Source: an uncultured Bacteroidota bacterium (GTDB lineage: Bacteria; Bacteroidota; Bacteroidia; Chitinophagales; Chitinophagaceae). Taken from it: 7,571 bases of DNA. The notes beneath the pieces are model-generated. The model searched no databases, was not told where the DNA came from, and was given only the letters and a program-made list of their open reading frames with translations. Position numbers and translations under genes: made by a program. The stretch spans positions 1-7,571 of the forward strand of contig CAIWHF010000053.1 in NCBI GenBank assembly GCA_903912405.1, in the 5' to 3' direction. Positions within the stretch are counted from its first letter, which is position 1; the number at the start of each line of letters is the position of its first letter. This document shows positions 1 through 4,608 of the stretch, piece by piece.

Positions 1-135
1 ACCAGTACGTTCTTTGTCTTCGTCTCTGGCACCTACATCATAAAGTACGTTGAGCGCCACCATAGGGGTGGTTCTATCTTCGTGATATAAAAAACGCAAT
101 CCGTTTGATAAGGTAATTTTTTTGTATTCTAACAT
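1..135 (-). CDS. M16 (pitrilysin/insulinase-like) zinc peptidase, N-terminal fragment
   Basis: Only the first 45 codons are inside the window; the gene continues past the left edge. The reverse-strand reading from the ATG at 135 contains LSNGLRFLYHED (residues 9-20), followed by the VGARDEDKERTG stretch at residues 34-45. In M16 peptidases such a strand, with its SNGL motif and then a VGxRxE/D...TG segment, lies directly before the inverted zinc motif HxxEH. That motif would therefore be expected just outside the window and cannot be checked here. No signal peptide is visible: the N-terminus is charged, so this copy looks cytoplasmic unless a different start is used. The start lies 10 nt after the pdxA stop, so it is probably the distal gene of the aminopeptidase-pdxA operon. 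Bacteroidota often carry M16 genes in adjacent pairs, and a second copy may follow. It could be an active peptidase or an inactive partner subunit; the missing catalytic motif would decide. Confidence 0.8.
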   Translation of the reverse strand, partial: MLEYKKITLSNGLRFLYHEDRTTPMVALNVLYDVGARDEDKERTG

Positions 136-145
136 AGTTTAATTT

Positions 146-1207
146 TTACACAACGCCTCGTTCTACTTCAATTTTGGCTTTACGTAATGGATTGGCAGTA
201 TTACTTGCGTATTCTTCGCGTTGCTGTATAATATCAATTGCACTGAATAATGCTTCTCTAAAAGAAGTGGGATCTGCTTCGTTTTTGCCTGCGATATCAA
301 AGGCCGTTCCATGATCGGGAGATGTTCTTACTTTGCTTAATCCAGCTGTATAGTTAACCCCTTCGCCCTGTGCAATTGTTTTAAATGCAACAAGTCCTTG
401 GTCATGATACATGGCTAATACGGCATCAAACTCTTTGTATGAGCCTCTTGCAAAAAACCCATCTGCGCTATAGGGACCAAAAACTAAATGCCCTTGTTGA
501 AATAAGGTGTCGATTGCTGGTTTTAAAATAAGCTCTTCTTCTTTACCAATGGTGCCATTGTCACCAGCATGTGGGTTCATGCCAAGAACTGCAATTTTTG
601 GCTTGTCGATGCCAAAATCTTTTTGAAGCGATTGACGAAGCGTTTGCAATTTTGCATTGATCAACTCTTTAGTGATATGCTTAGCTACATCAGCAATAGG
701 TATATGCTCGGTAGCTAGCGCAACTCTAAAATTGTCCTTATACAAAATCATTAAAGCGTCGTTTGCAGAAAATATATTTTTTAGATAAGGAGTATGACCG
801 GTATAAGGGAAGTCATTGCTTTGCGTATTTGCTTTATTGATGGGCGCTGTAACTAAAGCATCTAATTGTCCGTCTTTTAAGCATTGTGCAGCTACGGTTA
901 ACGAGCGAACAGCATATTTACCGCCTAAATCTGTAAGTACACCTGGTTGCATGCCTACTTCTTCTTCCCAGCAATTAAAAATATTGATCTGTTTATTATT
1001 GATTTTAGAAAAATCTTTGATACTGTTAAAGGTAAAAGGACTATCGGCTGCTATTCGTCTGTAATAATTGATAACCTTATTAGATGCAAATATAACAGGT
1101 GTGCATCGATCTACTATACGCGTATCGGAAAGTGTTTTAATAATCACTTCTAATCCTATTCCATTTAAATCACCTGTAGTAATACCTATTATTGGTTTTT
1201 CATTCAT
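146..1207 (-). CDS. pdxA: 4-hydroxythreonine-4-phosphate dehydrogenase PdxA
   Basis: PdxA is a cytoplasmic, metal-dependent enzyme of the DXP-dependent vitamin B6 pathway. It oxidises 4-phosphohydroxy-L-threonine with NAD(P); the product decarboxylates and is condensed by PdxJ into pyridoxine 5'-phosphate. The 353-residue protein has the usual length and the family motifs in order: GITTGDLNGIG at 8-18, TGHTPYL at 136-142, MNPHAGDNGTIGKEE at 210-224, a GPYSADGFF segment at 244-252, YHDQG at 267-271, and the GVNYTAGL / RTSPDHGTAFDIAG block at 283-307. His168, His213 and His268 correspond to the three metal-binding histidines known in E. coli PdxA (166, 211, 266), so the enzyme should be active. 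The N-terminal TTGDLNGIG replaces the proteobacterial TPGEPAGIG and, from memory, is normal for Bacteroidota. The start is the first ATG and gives a standard N-terminus. No promoter is obvious in the 36-nt gap from the aminopeptidase gene, so co-transcription with it is likely. Confidence 0.96.
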   Translation of the reverse strand: MNEKPIIGITTGDLNGIGLEVIIKTLSDTRIVDRCTPVIFASNKVINYYRRIAADSPFTFNSIKDFSKINNKQINIFNCWEEEVGMQPGVLTDLGGKYAVRSLTVAAQCLKDGQLDALVTAPINKANTQSNDFPYTGHTPYLKNIFSANDALMILYKDNFRVALATEHIPIADVAKHITKELINAKLQTLRQSLQKDFGIDKPKIAVLGMNPHAGDNGTIGKEEELILKPAIDTLFQQGHLVFGPYSADGFFARGSYKEFDAVLAMYHDQGLVAFKTIAQGEGVNYTAGLSKVRTSPDHGTAFDIAGKNEADPTSFREALFSAIDIIQQREEYASNTANPLRKAKIEVERGVV

Positions 1208-1243
1208 GTTGATGCGTCTTAATTTGTGGTTAAAAGTAGCGTA

Positions 1244-2683
1244 TTATTTCTGGATTGTATAATGCATTAAAAAATCCATCATCATGCGCACGCCATAGGC
1301 TGTGCCTCCAATTGGGTGGTATCCTTTCTTACTCATGTTTAGAGAAACACCTGCAATGTCAAAATGCATCCAAGGGTAGTCAACAAAATGTTCTAAGAAT
1401 TTACCTGCAGTAATAGCGCCCCCGTATGGACCGCCAATATTTTTTAAATCAGCAATATCACTTTTAATCATATCGCCATATTCATCCCACATAGGGAATT
1501 CAACTAAGCGTTCATATTGATTTGCACCAGCGGTTTTCAATGCAAGTTTAGTGCTCTCCTCAGCGTTGCCCATACAAACGATACCCACATCGCCTATGGC
1601 TGCTGCTGCTGCACCAGTAAGGGTTGCAAAATCTACTACTAATGCTGGTTCATATCGTTTTGCCCAATGTAATGCATCGGCTAATACCAGTCTTCCTTCA
1701 GCATCGGTATTTAAAACTTCTACAGTTTTTCCGCTATACATAGTAATAACATCACCTGGAACATAGGCGTTTTCGCCGGGTCTATTTTCGGTAGCAGGTA
1801 CTAATGCAATGATGTGCAATGGAAGTTGAAGTAAAGATGCAGCATAGATAGTAGCACTTACAACAGCCGATCCGCTCATGTCACTTTTCATTCTATCCAT
1901 AGATGCTGGTGTAGGTTTTAAACTTAAGCCTCCCGTATCATACACAATACCCTTGCCTACTAAAACTATAGGTTGTTTGTTTTGCGCATTTTTAGGTTTA
2001 TATTCCATAACGGAAAAAGTGGGTGGGAGGATACTACCTCTATTGACTGCTAAAATGCCGCCCATTTTCTCATTGGTGATTTGCTCTTTGTTAAGAACAG
2101 TTACTTTAAAACCGGCTTCTTTGCCCATAGTTTTGAAAGCATCTGCTAAAGCGGTAGCAGTAAGCGTTTGCAATGGCTCATTCACTAAATCTCTTGCTTT
2201 GCTTATGGCTTTGTTTAAAATATCAAGTTGATTTAATTCGGTAGCAGTAAAACTATTTTTAGAAAACAACAAGGTCGTTAAACTGTGCGTTAGTTTTTTT
2301 GCATCTGATTTATAATTTAAAAATTGATAGTTAGCCAATGATAAGCCTTCTGCAAAAAGATAAGAAACATTATTAGCGGCGCAGGTAGATTGAATGAATG
2401 CTTGTTTTGCTTTATGGGAATTTAAAATTGATTGCACACTAGCGCCTAGCTTACGAATAGCCTCATCGGTATCGCTTTTACTTTTCTTTTGCTTAATGAG
2501 TACAACAATTTTAAGACTATCTAATCTATTTAGCGTTATTATAGTTTGTTCATTGGATTTTGATTTTACAACATAATCGTGTTCTTTTTTGCTAATAAGT
2601 TTATTGAGCGGTTTTAAGTTTTTATCATCCGCTAAAATAATTTCGTATGGGTGCTTAGTAGCATTGCTAAATTTGAGTTGCAT
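1244..2683 (-). CDS. Leucyl aminopeptidase, M17 family (cytosol aminopeptidase)
   Basis: This is a two-metal aminopeptidase that removes N-terminal residues from peptides in the cytoplasm, normally as a hexamer. The C-terminal catalytic domain (about residues 160-479) has the full M17 set: VGKGIVYDTGG at 242-252, a KSDMSG segment at 266-271, and the signature NTDAEGRL at 325-332. By alignment with E. coli PepA, the metal ligands are Lys244, Asp249, Asp268, Asp327 and Glu329, and the catalytic Lys256 and Arg331 are present. The loop between Lys256 and Asp268 is one residue longer than in E. coli PepA. The N-terminal domain (1 to about 155) is lysine-rich and divergent, as is usual in this family. 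The length of 479 is close to the roughly 500 of PepA. It is the first gene of the leftward operon and is transcribed away from ksgA. The symbol pepA would be reasonable, but I leave it blank because the paralogue (PepA or PepB type) cannot be told. E. coli PepA also binds DNA; nothing here supports or excludes that. Confidence 0.95.
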   Translation of the reverse strand: MQLKFSNATKHPYEIILADDKNLKPLNKLISKKEHDYVVKSKSNEQTIITLNRLDSLKIVVLIKQKKSKSDTDEAIRKLGASVQSILNSHKAKQAFIQSTCAANNVSYLFAEGLSLANYQFLNYKSDAKKLTHSLTTLLFSKNSFTATELNQLDILNKAISKARDLVNEPLQTLTATALADAFKTMGKEAGFKVTVLNKEQITNEKMGGILAVNRGSILPPTFSVMEYKPKNAQNKQPIVLVGKGIVYDTGGLSLKPTPASMDRMKSDMSGSAVVSATIYAASLLQLPLHIIALVPATENRPGENAYVPGDVITMYSGKTVEVLNTDAEGRLVLADALHWAKRYEPALVVDFATLTGAAAAAIGDVGIVCMGNAEESTKLALKTAGANQYERLVEFPMWDEYGDMIKSDIADLKNIGGPYGGAITAGKFLEHFVDYPWMHFDIAGVSLNMSKKGYHPIGGTAYGVRMMMDFLMHYTIQK

Positions 2684-2703
2684 GGTTATTAGTTTTAGAA
2701 TAA

Positions 2704-2711
2704 CAAAAATA
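2704..2711 (-). promoter_or_regulatory. Possible Bacteroidota-type -7 element for the leftward operon
   Basis: Read on the minus strand the site is TATTTTTG, a perfect match to the TAnnTTTG element of Bacteroidota primary-sigma promoters. It lies 20 nt before the aminopeptidase ATG, so transcription would begin roughly 14 nt upstream of the start codon. No TTG is present at the expected distance upstream; the best is an ATG about 19 nt away, so the -33 half is weak. In DNA this AT-rich, the short element can occur by chance. Confidence 0.35.
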
Positions 2712-2768
2712 ACTAAGATAATTTAGAGCGCATCATATTATTTTCATAAAAAAATGCGAAGGATCTAC

Positions 2769-2797
2769 TTGTTTCTTACTTATTTTATTGACTTTTG
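2769..2797 (+). promoter_or_regulatory. Possible promoter of ksgA and the dehydrogenase gene
   Basis: A TTG at 2769-2771 is separated by 18 nt from GACTTTTG at 2790-2797, which matches TAnnTTTG except at its first base. The arrangement fits the Bacteroidota -33/-7 layout. The predicted start of transcription, about 2804, lies some 14 nt before the ATG at 2818. This short leader also argues against the in-frame TTG at 2788 being the start codon, since it would lie inside the promoter. It faces away from the aminopeptidase promoter candidate in the same spacer. Confidence 0.4.
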
Positions 2798-2817
2798 TAA
2801 AAATTTCAAACCAACAC

Positions 2818-3573
2818 ATGCAATATACCTTAAAGAAGAGCTTGGGACAGCATTTTTTGCATGATGAGCAAATGTGTAAAAAAATTGTGGCTCAAATTGG
2901 ACATACGACTGGCATGCGATTGGTAGAGATTGGTCCAGGTGGGGGTGCTATAACGAAGTATATATTAAATTGGAAGGATATAGATTTAAAATTGATTGAG
3001 GTAGATGATGAAAAGGTAGCTTATTTAAAACATACCTACCCACAATTAGAAGATAAGATCATTCATCAAGATGTATTGAAGGCTGCTCAGCCTTTTGAGG
3101 AACCCTTTTCAATTATTGGCAACTTCCCCTATAATATTTCTTCGCCCATCATGTTTTTAGTGTATGATTGGGAAGATAAGATAGATGAAGTTATTGGCAT
3201 GTTTCAGAAAGAAGTGGCGCAACGCATCGCCTCCAAAGCCGGATCAAAGGTTTATGGAATCTTGAGTGTGTTGATGCAAACTTTTTTTGATATCGAATAT
3301 TTGTTTGACGTGCCGCCAGGTTGTTTTAAACCACCTCCCAAAGTGATGTCGGGCGTTATAAAACTTACGCACAAACAAGATCCTATTGCTGTGCATGACA
3401 AAAAGAAGTACAAGCAATTAGTGAAAGCTGCGTTTAATCAACGAAGAAAAACATTGCGTAATGCACTGAAAGGTACGCTGGAGCCTAGTGCTTTATTGGA
3501 TTCTATGATGGAAAAGCGTGCTGAGCAATTGAGTGTTGAAGATTTCTTGTACTTACATAAAACATACCAATAA
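2818..3573 (+). CDS. ksgA: 16S rRNA dimethyladenosine transferase KsgA/RsmA
   Basis: KsgA uses S-adenosylmethionine to dimethylate two adjacent adenines in helix 45 at the 3' end of 16S rRNA (A1518 and A1519 in E. coli numbering), a late step of 30S subunit maturation; its loss gives kasugamycin resistance. The 251-residue protein shows the family order: KSLGQHFL at 7-14, SAM motif EIGPGGGAIT at 37-46, acidic motif IEVD at 60-63, catalytic motif NFPYNIS at 102-108 (NxPY), FKPPPKVMSGVIKL at 170-183, and the C-terminal RNA-binding AAFNQRRKTLRNAL at 204-217. GPGGG replaces the common GPGLG but keeps the glycines needed for SAM. I chose the ATG at 2818 because it puts the LGQHFL motif at the usual distance from the N-terminus; a TTG at 2788 would add ten unconserved residues. 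The stop is followed after one nucleotide by the dehydrogenase ATG. Confidence 0.97.
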   Translation: MQYTLKKSLGQHFLHDEQMCKKIVAQIGHTTGMRLVEIGPGGGAITKYILNWKDIDLKLIEVDDEKVAYLKHTYPQLEDKIIHQDVLKAAQPFEEPFSIIGNFPYNISSPIMFLVYDWEDKIDEVIGMFQKEVAQRIASKAGSKVYGILSVLMQTFFDIEYLFDVPPGCFKPPPKVMSGVIKLTHKQDPIAVHDKKKYKQLVKAAFNQRRKTLRNALKGTLEPSALLDSMMEKRAEQLSVEDFLYLHKTYQ

Positions 3574-3574
3574 G

Positions 3575-4504
3575 ATGCCCAAAGTTTTAATTGCTGCCCC
3601 CGTGCATGCTGTTTTGATAGCAGCACTAGAGAAAGCAGGCTATGCATGTATTTTCGCTTTGGATATTACGCAACAAGAGGCATTAGCTACGGTGGCTCAA
3701 TATGAAGGTATTATAACCTCTACCCGTTTGCAAATCAATAAAAAATTATTAGATCAGGCAGCTCAGTTGAAATTTATAGGCAGAATGGGTTCGGGTATGG
3801 AAATAATTGATATGCCCTATGCTGCACAAAAAGGGGTGGTATGCGTTAGCTGTCCGGAGGGTAATGCCAATGCTGTTGCCGAGCATGCATTGGGTATGTT
3901 ATTAGGTTTGTCAAAGCAAATTGTGAAAAGTAACAACGAATTGCACCAAGGTATATGGGAGCGAGAGGCCAATAGAGGCTTTGAGCTAGAGGGTAAAACA
4001 ATAGCCATTATTGGATTTGGCCATACGGGAAGTGCATTGGCTCATAAATTGTCTGTTTTTAACATGTCTATTTTAGCTTATGATAACAATCAAGCAATTA
4101 GCTATCCAGATTATGTAAAAGCCCAAGAAAACATGCAGCATATTTATGAAGTAGCAGATATTATAAGCTATCATGTGCCTGCAAGTGATGAAAATAAGTA
4201 CTTATTTAACGAACAAGTTGTAGGCAATTTTCAAAAACCAATTGTGTTGATGAATACCTCTAGAGGCAATGTGGTAGACCCGGAGGCGGTAGCCATTGGT
4301 CTAAAAAAGGGTAAAATAAAGCAAGCCTGTTTTGATGTTTGGGAAACGGAGCCTCTTTCTAAGATGAATGAACAACAAAAAACCTTATTTAATAGCCTTT
4401 TAGCAGATGATCGGGTACTGATTACACCCCATATCGCTGGGTATAGTCATGAAGCCCTTGATAAAATGAGTCTAGTACTTGCACAAAAACTTAAATTAGT
4501 ATAA
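3575..4504 (+). CDS. NAD-dependent D-2-hydroxyacid dehydrogenase (phosphoglycerate dehydrogenase-like), substrate unknown
   Basis: The 309-residue protein belongs to the D-isomer-specific 2-hydroxyacid dehydrogenases, cytoplasmic enzymes that interconvert 2-hydroxy and 2-oxo acids with NAD(P). A flavodoxin-like substrate domain (about 1-97 and 288-309) flanks the Rossmann domain. Visible motifs are RMGSGMEIIDM at 70-80, CPEGNANAVAEHAL at 93-106, nucleotide-binding GFGHTG at 147-152 with Asp170 at the end of the next strand (suggesting NAD rather than NADP), NTSRGNVVD at 227-235, DVWETEP at 254-260 and TPHIAGYS at 284-291. Arg230, Glu259 and His286 form the catalytic set. It has no ACT or other C-terminal regulatory domain, so it resembles short SerA-like or hydroxypyruvate reductase-like members rather than E. 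coli SerA or PdxB. The ATG one nucleotide after the ksgA stop is the start: a TTG at 3533 would add 14 residues that overlap ksgA and bear no family sequence. Candidate substrates are 3-phosphoglycerate, hydroxypyruvate/glycerate, or erythronate-4-phosphate; the sequence alone does not decide. Confidence 0.92.
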   Translation: MPKVLIAAPVHAVLIAALEKAGYACIFALDITQQEALATVAQYEGIITSTRLQINKKLLDQAAQLKFIGRMGSGMEIIDMPYAAQKGVVCVSCPEGNANAVAEHALGMLLGLSKQIVKSNNELHQGIWEREANRGFELEGKTIAIIGFGHTGSALAHKLSVFNMSILAYDNNQAISYPDYVKAQENMQHIYEVADIISYHVPASDENKYLFNEQVVGNFQKPIVLMNTSRGNVVDPEAVAIGLKKGKIKQACFDVWETEPLSKMNEQQKTLFNSLLADDRVLITPHIAGYSHEALDKMSLVLAQKLKLV

Positions 4505-4545
4505 TTATCAATAAGTTAGCTTTAAAATTAAATTATCAAATTTTA

Positions 4546-4574
4546 TTGCTTTTTAACAGATTTTTTTATCTTTA
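4546..4574 (+). promoter_or_regulatory. Candidate promoter of the TonB-dependent receptor gene
   Basis: The 104-nt spacer 4505-4608 is extremely AT-rich and contains a TTG at 4546-4548, then 18 nt, then TATCTTTA at 4567-4574, which matches the Bacteroidota TAnnTTTG element except for the last base. Transcription would start near 4581, leaving a leader of about 28 nt before the ATG at 4609. The leader has no Shine-Dalgarno sequence, only A-rich sequence just ahead of the start codon, as is usual in this phylum. This suggests the receptor is transcribed independently of ksgA and the dehydrogenase. Confidence 0.5.
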
Positions 4575-4608
4575 CCAACTATTACTTAACATATATTTAA
4601 TAAAGAAT

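Noticed and set aside
1599..1612. Short GCT/TGC trinucleotide run inside the aminopeptidase gene
   Set aside because: It encodes the alanine run after DFATLTG, which is the same length as the corresponding segment of other M17 enzymes, so it is not an expansion.
816..2576. Several plus-strand open frames of 60-117 codons opposite pdxA and the aminopeptidase gene
   Set aside because: They are antisense shadows of two strongly supported genes and have no recognisable domains or start signals.
2788..2817. In-frame TTG that would extend KsgA by ten residues at its N-terminus
   Set aside because: The extra residues match no KsgA motif, the ATG at 2818 gives the normal distance to LGQHFL, and the region overlaps a promoter-like sequence.
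3533..3574. In-frame TTG that would extend the dehydrogenase by 14 residues
   Set aside because: It lies inside the 3' end of ksgA, the added residues have no family similarity, and the ATG at 3575 begins the typical first beta-strand (MPKVLIAAP).
4523..4545. Inverted repeat TAAAATT / AATTTTA with a 9-nt loop after the dehydrogenase stop, followed by a T-rich stretch
   Set aside because: The stem is only seven A-T pairs and would be very weak. In such AT-rich DNA it is expected by chance, so I do not call a terminator.
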